From NCBI GenBank assembly GCA_013396655.1, contig WBMV01003293.1, forward strand, positions 1,505 to 65,504: a DNA stretch of 64,000 nucleotides. Direction: 5' to 3'. How positions within the stretch are numbered: position 1 is the first letter of the stretch; each line of letters opens with the position of its first letter. A model generated the notes under the pieces. The model saw only the letters and a program-made list of their open reading frames with translations, searched no databases and was not told where the DNA came from. The stretch is from Campylorhamphus procurvoides (lineage: Eukaryota; Chordata; Aves; Passeriformes; Dendrocolaptidae). This document shows, piece after piece, positions 1 to 12,583 of this stretch. The translations under genes were made by a program, and so were the position numbers.

Positions 1-233
1 TGGCAAAAATTTGGAAGCAAATTTTAAATTAGGTCACCCTTAAATATGTCTCATTCAGCCTTGGGAAAATCTGCAGTGAACATGCTTCATGATTACCAGA
101 TGGCACCTGCTAGCTTCAGTGATGTTGTAGTTGTGTTATTAATGATGTCTTTTTGAACAGCCTGTTGCAAGGACCCTGCGATGGACTGTCTAAAATACAT
201 CTTTTTAGCACAAATTAAAAAAAAAGGGGGAAA
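1..233 (+). mobile_element. Endogenous retrovirus, 3' internal remnant ending in a polypurine tract
   Basis: The segment leads directly into an LTR and ends at 217-233 in a run of nine A, five G and three A. That is a typical polypurine tract, the primer site for plus-strand DNA synthesis just upstream of a retroviral 3' LTR. The DNA before it would be the end of the internal region (env or non-coding). The frame reading through the tract is interrupted by a stop near position 155, so no intact gene is present and I do not assign a protein. The rest of the provirus, if present, lies left of the window. Confidence 0.6.
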
Positions 234-541
234 TGTAGGAACTGTGCATTTCTCGTGAGAAAGCAAAGGGAGTCTTTGGCCAAGGCTGGCAGCTGTGTGC
301 TGTAAGATAAACAACCTTACAGGCCCATGAGAACCTGGAAGCAGGCTGGATGAGCTCATAGATCTAGCAGCCTTCTGCTAATAGCCAATGAGTATTTGTT
401 TATGTCTATTTCCACCAGTAGCTTTAATGCACGTATTCTCAGGAATACTATAACTATAGCAGTTTCTTTAATAAAGTGAGTTTTGCTGTTAATTCATATT
501 GGATCGTCTGCAATTCTTCACAAGCCCGTAAACCTTCGACA
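234..541 (+). mobile_element. Class II (beta-like) ERV 3' LTR, 308 bp
   Basis: Begins TGTAGGAACTG immediately after the polypurine tract and ends CCTTCGACA, giving the TG...CA termini of an LTR. It has a CCAAT-like box near 385, a weak TATA-like stretch near 449-459 and an AATAAA poly(A) signal at 470-475. It shares ordered blocks with the LTR at 46,005-46,374: the start, CCCATGAGAA, GGATGAGCT, GCCAAT, GCACGT, AATAAA and the AAGYCCGT block before the end. The end at 541 was chosen from that alignment. An earlier TTCACA at 522 is an alternative end. The matching target-site copy would be outside the window, so insertion cannot be verified here. Confidence 0.72.
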
Positions 542-708
542 GGAGCACTGCCTCCTGTTTGCACAATTATCCCCCTTTCAATGGAAAAGAATGAGGAAAT
601 GTGATGAGTTTCTGAGGGAGAGGAGCTGTGAGCCTTGGCTGATGCGGCTCTTTTGATGCAGTGAGGCTGCACTGACATGCCTGTGTGAGCCAACTCCAGC
701 CCTTCCTT

Positions 709-800
709 CACTGCTGGTTTTACATGGATAGTGTCACTGTTGGTTTTACATGGATAATGCCACTTTGGCTTTACATGGATAATGGCACTGATGGCTACAC
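709..800 (+). repeat. 26-bp minisatellite, about 3.5 copies
   Basis: Units start at 709, 735, 761 and 786 (periods 26, 26, 25). Each opens with CACT, followed by a TTTACATGGATA core in the first three; the fourth is partial and diverged. The first two full units differ at only a few bases. It sits about 170 bp beyond the LTR end, in unique-looking DNA. Copy number is likely variable between individuals, as for short minisatellites in general. Confidence 0.85.
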
Positions 801-3800
801 TGTGTGGGAAAGCAACACAGCTGTGGGTGCAGGCAGGTAGGGCTGCGATTCCTCCTGTCACTGCAGCAAGAATCCCTTGCTTTTCCAGCTGTTAATTTAC
901 TGGTAGAGGGAAGGACAGGGATGACTCCCACAACGTCTCAGGATGTCTCTCTCAGGAGAGCTTTCCTGTGTCTGCCTGACAATCAAAAGAGGGATTTGTA
1001 GCTGTCTGGGGTTCCTTAGGATCCTGTGCTGTGGTGACAAGCAGCATGGCCGAGCTACAGATAACAACATGTTTATTTAATCATCTGTGACTTGAAAGCT
1101 CTCAGCTTGTCGAGAAAGGGCAAGTGCACCTTCAACACTCACTCCATGCAGGAGCAAGATCCACTTCAGAAGCACATGGGAAAGAGGGAAGTTTTGTTCC
1201 TGGGAGATACCTGGGAATTTTACCAAGCCTCCCTGCCTTAAAATATTCATGAGACACATGGGGATCAAGTAACAGGGACACCATGTGATGGAGAGACAGA
1301 GAGATGACAGGTGATAGCCAGCTGCCAGACAGGGAGGGCAGAGGGAAAACCACCAAAAAATCCACATCCCTTCCAAATGAACACTTGTGGAAAATGGACA
1401 GTTCAGTCCTTGCAGCCATTCCTACACTGAAATCCACCGGTGGAGACAGAAATTATGAGCCTGTCCAGGGACCCTATTCCCCACACTCCTCTCAACAGCA
1501 ACTTTAAAAGAATGTAGAAAGAGGAAAATATATATATAAAAAAATCAAATCCCTGCTGTGGTCTGGGGGATGACATAGAGGATAATAGTAAAATGGCCCA
1601 ACTGCAGATGGTAATAACAAGAAAGGGCAATATCCCCCTCATTTTTATGTAACCCTGCTCATGGTTTGGGAGGGCAGAAAGTGGTTCCCCAAGGATCTCC
1701 CATGAAGTTACTGCACCTGCCTTTTTGGAAGAGTGGATTTTTATCACACAAAGTTATAGGTGATTTTCTTTTCCCTTCATGTGGAATTTAGACTCTTGCC
1801 TTAATAAATTATTGCCCTTCCTGATAAAACATCCAGTCAAAGTTAGACTGGATCTTTCACTGACAGTATCAGGTCAAAGTTGTCTCACTGTGTTTCTGCT
1901 CTGGAAAATTTTCTGTTATCAGAAAAGTAGACACTGACCTCTCAAAGGAAGCTTCTGAGGAGTCCTACATCCCTTAAAGGGCAGCTGGAAAATTGGGCTT
2001 GTGAAAACTCCATTTTTAGGCATTGCAAATGATCTAGCTGGGCTATGGTTGAGGCTGCAGTTAAGGGGGGCTGGTGGTATGTGAGAGGGAGGTTGTGGAG
2101 ACTCTGCTGTCTGTAATTGCACAAGCAGCTTCTCAAAAGGATGGGAAGAAATATCCCGGGAAATTGGCTGTCTGAGGTTAGAGAGATAATAAGTATTTTC
2201 AGAAATCAGCACCACTGCCAGAAAATAAAGTGGAAAGCCTCCCCCATGGAAACTCGGGAAGCAGTGTCAGGGATGCTGGAGCAGAGAGAAATAGATGATG
2301 AGAAAGCTGGATAAATGGTAGGGGAAGACTCCTTTCATAAAACAATCTGTTGTGGGGAATGTGAAAATTAAGTTGGCTCTTAGAAGAGAGGAATCCCACC
2401 CAAAGCTGATTTTCTGAGGAAGGGGATTATCTTGGCTTGGTTCCCTACTGTTTAAAAAACACACGGGCGGATTTAATTAAGCCATGCTACTTTCCTAATT
2501 GTTGAGGCTATTCTTAGGGGCTCCCAAGACTTTCCAGGCTCTGCAGTGTTGGTCTGGAGCAGGGATTTCTCAATTAACAGTAAGATATGGCAAGCAGTGA
2601 TGTCTGGGACCCAATGCCCTGGTCAAATATCTACTCTGTCAGTTTATGAAACATTGATGTAATTCTGCTGAGAGGGAGCCAGAAGAGGGATTTATTTTGC
2701 CTGTTCTGTTCCTGCAGATTCACATGGAGTTTTCCATAGGGTTTGAGCAGAGTCTTTGCTTGCTCTGTGCCACAAGCCCTCCTGTGGCGCTGCTGTGTGC
2801 TTTGCTCTGCAGGGACTACATTTCATAGGCCATGTGTCCCTTACCTCTCGTTCTAAAAGTGTGAGGGTACACTAAGACAGCTCAGAGGGTAAACAACTTT
2901 CAGCTCCTCTGATGGAAAGGAACACTGTATTAATTATTAAAACTAGCTTGACCCCAACTGTAGGTTTACCATCTGTTCAGAACCCCCAAAAACCTGGTAT
3001 TTGGGGCACCACTAGTCTGTTCCTGGGACAGATTGTACATCTCAATATATAAAAGGTGTTTGATTTTTCACAGGTGTGACTTCAAATTGAAAAAAGAGCT
3101 GACAAAATGCTCAGAGCTTCCAGGGCTTGTTAAAACAGTCCAGCCTTGAAATTACATAAAGAGGGGGAAATGAAAAGCAATTAAACCCTCTTTAGTTTCA
3201 TCACAAACTTTCGCATTTTTCTGCTTAGAAGTTCAGCCAAGCGAGCAGCACAAAGTGACCTCAGATCTGAGATGGGCAAATCATACAATATTCCTATGGC
3301 AAGATGCAAACCTTCCCCTCCTTTCCCTGCTCTCTAGGTTTGACTGCCCTTCTGACTCTCAGATATTTCATTTTTCCACAGAATCCTCAACTTCTGGACT
3401 CTAAATAGGAAACAAAATGTTCATGTCAGGGATTTCATGGCATCTGATGCCTTCTGCCACAGCACTGACTCTCCTTGGGCAATGCATCAACCTGGGGGAC
3501 AAGGCTAAGCACAGATATATCCAACCACACAACCAAAGGGGGTGAGCAGGGTATCCATGCCCAGGCACTGGATGCCACCTCACATGTCTCAGAGGTGAGT
3601 GCTTCAGCAGGTGGGGCTGGTGGGAGGACATGGGACACGCTCTGGATGTCTCACCCTGCACCAGTGGTACTCGTTGTGCTCAGAGGCAGAAACACTGACC
3701 GTGCCCAACAGGGACAGTGCAGGGGCTCTGACTTTAAATCACTCTCATTAGTGGGTATCTTTATTTTTGTAAGCCATCAGACTGTCCTTGCTGAGCCCTC

Positions 3801-6800
3801 CTCTACCTCCTCCCTCCTCCAAAATGATTCAACAACTTGAAGCAACCATTTGGAATTGAAACTTCTGCTTCAACAGTAGACATGTTACAAGATAAAAAGG
3901 TATGGAGAGTGTTAGACAGCTACAGGTATCACTGCAAGCCCTTATGATAACACCAGATTCTGACCAGTGTATCGTGTCTTGCACACGTATCTTTGGATCT
4001 CTCCTGGGATTTGGCAGAAATCTAAAGTTGTATTAATGTCTTTTTCTTGCCTCCTCTATAAAAAACCCCATCCAACTACCTTTAAAGCAAGGTCCTAAGC
4101 TGTCATGAATTCTTACTTGACATGCTATAACTGCTATTCCAAAAGGAGCAAAGTGCAGAGAAAACAATTGCAGAAATAGAAAAGTGAAGCTGTTCTGGAG
4201 ATTTAAAGCAATGGATACCTGTGTTATGTCCTCTCCCTTCCAGATGGCTCATGTCTGAATGGCTTTCTGCTATTGTGGGTTTTTTTTGTGATTTTTGTTT
4301 GGTTGGTTTTGTTTTATTGGCTCTGAGTAACTCACTGATTTTTTTTTTATGGCATGACGTGATGAAATCTGAACTGACGTTACATTTCACTAATGTGCAG
4401 CTCCCCTGAGCCAATATCAATTTTGTCTATGATGGCTTTGCAACGGCAGAGATCAGCTGAGGGACTTTCCCCTTAGCTCTGTCACAACCTCTTGAGTTTT
4501 CAGGACACTTGTAAATAAATCAGACACTCACATTTCAAGCAAGGCGCCAGATTCTGAAGAGCATCTCCTGACCCGTGAAAAGCAATTTTTACTTGAATGA
4601 TACTTCAATCAAAACTGATCAAGGATGACCTGACCCAGTCCTTGAATATGGGTAGCTATAAAATCTGCTGAGTGTGCACTGGTGGTTTTTCAGAGTTTGG
4701 AAATGCCCTGCAGTTTATACACATGCAACTCTTACCCTGTGGCTACACCCATTCAGCCCCTGCCTTCAGCTTCATTTGGGACTGGGCATCCCCCTGAACG
4801 CAGCCTGCCCACAGGCCATGGGGAACAATGACCTGCCACACAGACACTGTTTAGGAGGACACCACATCCCACAGGGTCTGTCTCAGCTGGCTGACCCTCC
4901 TCACTAACCCTTTCACTGCTTCCTGGGTGACTTGCAGAATTAGGGTCACTGTGTGTATTCGCTTCTGGACTCCTCCTCCCTTTTTGGGCAATAAGGCACT
5001 ACAACTTGGGATCACCTGGGAGAGAGTTTGCTGCTGTGACAAACTCTCCTGGGCCCCAAGAGGGAGGCTGCACTTTCCAGAGCCCTTCCAGAAGCACTTT
5101 TGGCACATTAGTGTCACCACAGGACCAGGCTACACTGTTAGCCCTTTGGCAACTGAAAGCAACTTCTCTGGAAGGATGTCAGCCTAGGACCAAACCCCAC
5201 AAATAAGTTCCCATAGGTTGTTTGGATGAATATAATTTATCAGTGTCTACAGCAATGTGAATTTGAACACTTTATCTGATGGAAAGAGGTAGAAAAACCT
5301 CTTGTTTTACAAATACAGGACAGACTAACGTGAAAATCTCTAATTACTATTGTTACTATATTTTGGGCTCTCACGCTTCCCTGTAGCCTTAGTTGAGTTC
5401 AGCCAAATTCTATTATCTGAGGTGGTTTTCCCACACAGCATCTGCCAGATCATCCTTAATAATGCACAAGGGCATCAGCTTGACAGGTATTCCCCTTTTC
5501 TTTTCATTTTTTTTTTGGCTCAGAGTATGATGCAAAGCAAGCTGAAGCCTCCTTGCTTCTGCCTCTGATGAAGCAGAAATCAGCCTCTGGAGGGCTCAGG
5601 GAGGGTTGTAAGTCAGGGCAGGGGAAAGGGCAGAGCAGAGCAGCTCCTTAGCTTGGCTGTCACCAGAGCCACCAACCCTCAGTGAATCCCCTCCTTTCTC
5701 TGAAGCTGACAGCTCCTTCCCACCATCCCTCTATATTTATATTGGGTTAAATCAGTGTATACACGAAGCACATCAAGCACTTGAGATGCAAAATATTGCA
5801 TTCCACACTGAGAGTGATCCAAGGTGGCCCCAGCAGAGCCAGCCCAGGGTAACACTTGCACTGAGGCAGGGTAGGGATTTATCCTATCCTGCTTTCTGCC
5901 CCAAAACCACAAAACTGGAGCCTCCAGCTAATCAACACATTTTCCACCAGAGCCATGAGGTCCAGAGAGATACTACAGGACAGTGTAAGGGTACATCAGA
6001 TGCAGGAACCACCCTATATCTGGCCGATCCTCTTGGTGTCCTTGCATCACTCTCCCCCAAGTGGGTCCAAGAAGGTGGGGCGTAGCACACACCTGATAGT
6101 CCCACAGCCTTCCCAGGGAGAATGCTCAGCAGAGATGCTCAGAAGTACTCCTGTGAGGACAGCCGGGGTGAAAACACTTGTCCACCTCCAAGTTTGAGAA
6201 ATGAAAAATATCAAGTCCTTGAGTGCAGGGAGAAAAACCCACTCAGTAAAGTCTGCATTTTCCTGGTTTCTTCCCTCCTCCTCTCTAATTACTCAGCTCT
6301 AAAATGTCATGGAAACAACTTTTTTTCCTTTTTCCACAGCCATACTTAACTAGGTAGTACTTCAGCTTCAAATGTCTTATCTTAAAAAGAAGAATGGAGC
6401 AGTGGGACTGACCTTGACCCTAAGCTTAAACTATCTGAAATTTAAATGCCAGTTCTGTAACAGACCCAAAGCACATCACTGAGGCTCTGGGAAGTTAAAA
6501 GCAAAAACCTGTAACTTTCTACTTCTCTTGCAAACTATGAGGATTAAGATGCTAGGGATTATGAGTTTCTCAGTTCTTCAGTAATGTCTTTCTTCATCAA
6601 CAAGATCTGGAAAGATTAGGTGATTAATTTACTTGCTGATGTGAGAAATGTTCAAGTTCAGAGGATTTTTCTTGTCCTTACCTGAACTCTCCCTGACAAG
6701 GAATTTTTCCACTGAGGAACAATTGACTCAATACCAAGTTACAGGTCTCAAGGGAAGGATATATAGGGTTTTAATTCTCAACAGTCACATTTAATTCCTC

Positions 6801-9359
6801 AGTGAAAGATGTCATGACACAAAAAGAAGGAAATTGGCTACTTAGATGGAAAACAAGCTTAAAATTTGTTATAAAGAACAGCTTGAAAAGGTGGGTAAAA
6901 AAAAAACAACAAAAAAGATAAAGTAGATACATAAAATAGAAACAAACCCAGTAGCTAAGAAAAGAGAATGAAAAAAAACCCATAAAGTCACAGATCCGTG
7001 GAATTCATTTCTCTGATAGATTTTCTGCTCCCATTCGCTGCAATTAATTTTGGGTCAGATGGTTTGCATCAGGCTTATTTCTCTTGATCCCCAAGAGTCC
7101 TGAGTTATAAGGCTGGGTAACGATCTTCAGACCTCAAGAGGCTTTAGCACAGTCATGAGAGCCCTCCTTGGAGAAGCAGTGTGGCTTTCATCACCAGCTT
7201 CACTGGTTCCAATCTGCAGAGATTACTTAAAGTCAGAGATGTGGAACCTCTCAGGGGTTTCTTGACAGCCTCTTCCAAACTACAGCATTGCTCACCTCGA
7301 GAACACTTACTCTATGGGATTCTTTTAAATGGAATTTCCCACAGAAAGTCTCCTTGCAGGTAACATCCTGAAAGTTATGGAGGATGTTTGAAACCATGAA
7401 ATGTCTTTCTCCCATGCTGTGTTTGAGCATCTGCACTGAGCAGGAGACTAATGGCCCTTCTTGAGTAAGCTCCTCTAGAGGGGAAGTAATTAGTCATACT
7501 CTCTAATATTATAAATGTAATAACTGATAAGAAATTGAATATAGGAATATTGCTCCAAAACAGTTCCTTGTAATATCCCAAAGTACTGAACTGGCTCTGG
7601 GTGTTTCTTAGCTTCTTACCCTGTGTTTAATCGGTGAACTGTCTGCAAATACCACCAAGCAGGCAGCAGCTACTTTACTGTATGGCTGACAGCACTCCTT
7701 GGGACACCAAGGGGCATGGCAGAGGTGGCACCAACAGCTCTGCTGCTGCTCTTCTGTCCAGCATCGTTCACAGAATCTTTTTCAAGCATGTTCCTGAAAA
7801 ATACCCCAAAATTAATTTTACCCAATGCAGGTAAAACTTTTGGAAGGACCTCAGTGATATGGGGAGGCCAGCACTCATTTCCCCAACAGATTTAGGCTGG
7901 TATCTCTGAGGGGATATTAAGGTGTCAAAAGTTCATTTGTTGGAAGCCACAGGCAAGGATCTTGGAGCCTGAGGCTGTGAGTGCTCCAGAGGGACACAGA
8001 CACTCTCACTGGGGTGTTCTCAGCAAGCACAGCAACACAGTGGGGTGGGTGAACTGCTCTCATAAGAAACTCGGGGCCATTGTGCATTTTTCCTCTCTGA
8101 GTAAGACTTCCATCCGATCCCAAATGCTCACTCTGCAAAGATGAATCCCACTCCCATTCCTTTGCTATTGCCTTTGCTTTTATATAGCTCATTTCCCCTA
8201 TTGTTCTTCTGTAGATTCGGGTAATTCATTCAGAAATGAAATTCAGCTCTATACAAAGGCCTTGGCAAACGTAAATGCTGTTGAAGAGAGCATGGGGGAT
8301 GACAACCCTTCTCTAAAAAGAGGGAATTTCACTGTTACTTTGTCTGGCCAATTTTCATAATTCATTTTGAAGGGAGCTCTTTAAAAACACAGTTGCCGTG
8401 CTTTACTCCACCTTAATCATAAAAAAAACCCCCATGCAAACCTTTTTATTTATTGTCTCCTTTTCCTTGCTTATTTTTCTCTAATTTTTAATAATTTTAA
8501 TTAACACCAGAATTTCTCAGCAGCACATCATCTCCTTTTTCCTTACAAGTGTTAATTGCAGACTCAAATGAAAGGTGAAGAAGAAATTGAGGTAAACATC
8601 AAAAGAAGCACAACACTGCTGGATGTGGAGTAGAACAATTACTTGCACAGTTGTCTTATTAAGGCTTTGGTTGATTTATAAGACAGTTTTAAAGCCATTT
8701 TTTAATATCCTCCTACCTATATATATTTCTTTATATGCATGCTATTTACTTCTTTACCAAAGAAATACTTTAGACTTAGATGTATCTTGTTCAGAACAGC
8801 TCTACAGTCAGATCTGAACCTAAAATGAGGTCTACATGGTCTCCTGAAACCCATGGCACCCTGTTGGGTTCAGATGGGATTTATCCAACTGTGGGGATGC
8901 AGAAAGGCACTTTACCCTCCCTGCCTGCCAGAGAGCACGGGAAGGATGGTCAAAGGCTGAGGACACTCACCCACACTGACAATTGCCATTAAGATGAAAG
9001 AATAAAGACAATGGCAGGTAAAGACGTATCTTTAGAGAATAAAAACCCCAAACAGACAACAGATAGATGTTAACATGTCCCTTTTTTGCCCAGCACTGAC
9101 CCATGGAGCACATGAAACACAAGATGCTTCCAGAAAGCTCTGAGTGATTTCTCAGCAGAGAGATGAAAGCAGTGTGAGCTCTCACTTCCAAGGCTGCTGT
9201 CCCTACTTCCACAGAGCTCCTGGGAAAAAGCTGTGTGTGCTGCAGAGGTCTGCAGCTTCTCAAACATCCACCCATCCTTCTGCACCTGGAATTTTCACTT
9301 GTGTTGGAGAAATGATCCTGTATTGCAAATTCAGACTTAGGCTACAGGTAAAGGACACG
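801..9359. other. Gene-free stretch, AT-rich unique sequence
   Basis: No gene, RNA gene or clear mobile element is recognised. Open frames on both strands are short, overlap each other and lack splice-site context or family resemblance. Visible simple sequence includes a short (TA)n run near 1,529-1,538 and T-rich runs near 4,280-4,350. The longest frames (about 100-120 codons) show no domain I recognise. Degraded repeats may be present below my detection. Confidence 0.6.
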
Positions 9360-10206
9360 TGTCGTAGTTCAAGAGAGAACTAAGATATTATGCTGGTCAA
9401 GAAATAATCCCTCTCCTTTAAATTTAGAAAACAGAACTTTAATTAGGGAAAAATATATATAAAGGAAAAAAAATAACAGTTTTTAACCACATATATATAT
9501 ATATCCAGGAAAAGAACCAAACAACAACAGTCTGCAACAAACCCCTCCACCCCCTGTATAACAAAAGCAAAACAGTCAAAAAGGTCCTTTTTTGGCTATT
9601 CCCCCAAAAGGGGAATGCAATTATATCCACGGACAGTAGGGGGCGCTGTGGCACCTCCACTGCTCGCTCTCCCTCTCAGGGGTTGCAGTTATATTTACGG
9701 ACAGCAGGTAGCAATGTCGCGCCCGGCCGGCTGGGGTCTCCCCTCAGGCAGTTCCCAGGCTAGCTCCCATGAGAGGAGAAGTGGAAAAGCAAGGCAGCAA
9801 CAGTCCTGTCTTTGCAGGAGCAGGGAAACCGGGGTGTTCTCTCACCTCTTTTCCTTATGGCAAGCTTTGCAGTAGTTATGATCACTCACAGATGAACACA
9901 GTTGAGTTGGGAAAGGAAGGAAAGGAACACAAATCCAGTATCCAGTGGTGCTGAGATAGTGTCTGTGTCCCCGTCCTCCTTGCTCTGACGACAGACTGAG
10001 CTCCTGCCTTACGCAGGAAAACTAGAAAAACCAGTTTTTTCCCCTCCCAGACTTCGGGGAGATCAGAACAAAAACTGTCCTTAAGAGAGATAAAATCAAG
10101 ATACACACATCCTTTGTATCCTCTGTTAACCATCCCCACCACCCCAGGGCATTGGCTCCAAACCTTTCTGGAAGGAATTCCCTCTTAGACTTTGAAAACT
10201 CCAACA
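9360..10206 (-). mobile_element. ERVL-like solo LTR, minus orientation, 847 bp
   Basis: Plus-strand termini are TGTCGTAGTT and AACTCCAACA, which are near-complementary (8 of 10), as LTR ends usually are. The TGTCGTAGTT end resembles the ends of avian ERVL-type LTRs. On the minus strand there is an ATTAAA poly(A)-like signal (plus 9,438-9,443) about 80 bp from the low-coordinate end, which supports minus orientation. Inside are an (AT)7 run at 9,491-9,504, a 68-bp-offset duplicated segment (9,611-9,716) and a CpG-rich patch at 9,715-9,735. No matching target-site duplication is obvious, and no retroviral internal region flanks it. Family name and boundaries are inference. Confidence 0.55.
9611..9716 (+). 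repeat. Two-copy tandem duplication inside the LTR (68-bp period)
   Basis: TGCAATTATATCCACGGACA at 9,616 recurs as TGCAGTTATATTTACGGACA at 9,684, followed in both copies by a related AG-rich block. Similarity covers about 30 bp of each 68-bp unit. The first copy contains a near-consensus CTCF motif (GACAGTAGGGGGCGCTG, 9,632-9,648); the second has a degenerate version (9,700-9,716). Enhancer-like direct repeats are common in the U3 regions of LTRs. Confidence 0.7.
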
Positions 10207-12562
10207 TGTCACTCCAGGTCCTTCTTTATCACTGAATTTTCCCTAAAAAACTCATTGCTTCCCATTTTGTAGGTTAAGTTTCTTGATATTCTGATTATGT
10301 TCTCTGTTCCTTCTGGTGTTTTTTTTAGTGCATCCTCGTTTGTGTTACTCAATATCACTATCAACTGGCTTTTTAGTAAGTTTTTGAACATTAGTGAAGA
10401 TTTTCATTAAAAAAACCCCAGAACTCTAAATTCTAAAGGCTGCTTCTCTCCTGCCCTCCTTTCATTCAATGCAACCCTCCATCCTAAAGAGAAACAGTGC
10501 AATAATTTGCTGAGCAACCCATCAGGAAAGGGTCACTTGGCTTAACCACAGTATTTCACAAACTTTTCCAATCTAAGCCCTCAGAAAGAGCCTCAGGAGG
10601 GACACTGCTCCCTACAGCCTCACACTTCCTTTTTCAGAAGAAGTCCTTGTCTGCCCATTAGAGTTCACTTCATATTGGCTTAGTGTCCAGTTATCCCTTT
10701 GTGGTCACATCCACCCCTTTCTCCCCATGGTTCGTGTACAACACAGATACCTTATGCCCCCCTGGCTCCTTCACCATCTACTTCAACCAATAAAGCACAG
10801 AACAAAATCAGATTTTTGACATTGTTTTTTGGAGTTGGCATGGAGGGTCTGTACCAGATCAGGTGTTTGAGGCATAGCCTGGCAGCTCTGATGGCCACTC
10901 AGAGCACGATGATGAAACTCCCTTTGAATTTTGCTCTCCATCATTTCATTCTAGTTTTTGACTACTCAAGCTTTCCATTTCATTGCCTCCCCTATTTCCC
11001 TGCCAACTTTCCTCAATTCCCAGCACTTGCCCCCTCTTTCAACTCTTGCGTACTCCCCTGTGAAATGCCACTCTCCTCTCTTGTGGATTTTCTTCTTCAG
11101 GGTTTATTTTCTTCTTTTTTCCCTTTCTAATTTCCATTTTTCTAAAAGGAAGCAAGACCTGCTCTGCTTTAATTACTGCTCCAGTTAGCATCCTCCAGCC
11201 TTCTTCCAACCCCTTTCATTTTCACTGCTTCCTCCCAGTGGAACTGGCCCACTCAATTTTATAATTCCCTAAAATTTACTTTCTTAAATGTAGTGCTGTG
11301 TGCATAATTCATCCACAAATTGAATTTGTTTCCTACTGGGATAATCAAACAATCTTCTGTAGTACTTTTTTTTCACCTCTCTTGTTGTTCTTTCCTTCCA
11401 GGTAATTAGAGAGAAAAAGATACATATTTGGGACAGGAAAGCAGGACACAAGATCATTCTTCAAACCCACATCTCCCTCTCCTTACTGAGACATCCTGCT
11501 CTTCCCAGAACAAAATTGTGTTTATTTAATTCAGCAGGGCTGACATTTGTAGGTAAAATGAAGTGGACGTTGCTCTACAGCAAAATGTAAGTTAGGCAGA
11601 GCCAGATTGTGAGCTGATGTAAATCAGGACAGATCTATTGTCGTTAGAGAAANACATATAGCACAGCTGAGAAACAGAACTACCTTTAAAACTGTTGGGG
11701 TTTTTTGCTTTGTTTTTATTTCTTCCTAAAATTGTGGGCTAACTGACTTAGCACATTATGTTTTGAGCCATTAATAGCATGGTATCTAATTTAGAAGCAA
11801 AGCTAACACAGAGGAAAACCAAGCAGCACAGATGAGAAAATTATCACACCTTCCCTGGTACTGGCAAGCAGAATGAGGGCTGAAACCTTGCACATGTGGC
11901 TTACTCGCATTAGTGTGAAAACTAATGTGCTTTGGGGGGAAAAAAACCCTCCTATTTTATTATTCAAATCGGATTCCTTTTTCATGTCAACTTATGACAT
12001 GACATCCATTTTTGTGAGTCTTTCCTGTCAGGAGGGAAATGTGCTCACACCTATCTTCAATATGGGTTTATTTGTCAAATTATCACAGGACAAACAGCGA
12101 TGAATAACATCCATACAAATGTGTTGCCTTTATATGTGCTTACTTCACAGGAAGTGAGAAAAGAGAAAACCAACCCAAACAGACGGAAAATACACAGAGC
12201 ATGACTATTTGTAACATATATGCAAAGAGTTTCACGCAGCAGAGACATATCCCCAGGCTTCTTGCCGCTCCTATAATACAAATTAGAAATATATAAAGTA
12301 CCTCATAAACCAGCTTGTTGGATTTTATTGCAAGAAATCCATCAGCCGTCATATTACCATGCAAATCCTCTTATTGCATTGTCTGACAACAGCAATTCAA
12401 ATAATAATAATAAAAAAGCCAAAAAACCTTAACAACCTGGGAATAAATTCTCTTTTTCGTGCCACCAGCTCCCATTAACAGTAGTAGGAGTTTCTCTGCA
12501 GAGGCTTGTCAGGGTGAGAATGGACTGCCCACCCTTCCCTGCTCAGAGACTGAGTGCTGAAT

Positions 12563-12583
12563 TATATATATATATATACACAC
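12563..12583 (+). repeat. (TA)8(CA)n microsatellite
   Basis: Eight uninterrupted TA units followed by a short CACAC run. A simple sequence repeat of the kind used as a polymorphic marker. Confidence 0.9.

Noticed and set aside
454..861. 135-codon minus-strand frame with repeated HVKP-like peptide
   Set aside because: It crosses the LTR end, and the peptide repetition merely reflects the 26-bp minisatellite.
9905..9935. GGAAAGGAAGGAAAGG purine run
   Set aside because: Short low-complexity sequence inside the LTR; no independent repeat.
10699..11130. 143-codon plus-strand open frame
   Set aside because: Composition-driven (C+T-rich) with no family resemblance.
11653..11653. Single N base
   Set aside because: An undetermined base in the assembly, not a biological feature.
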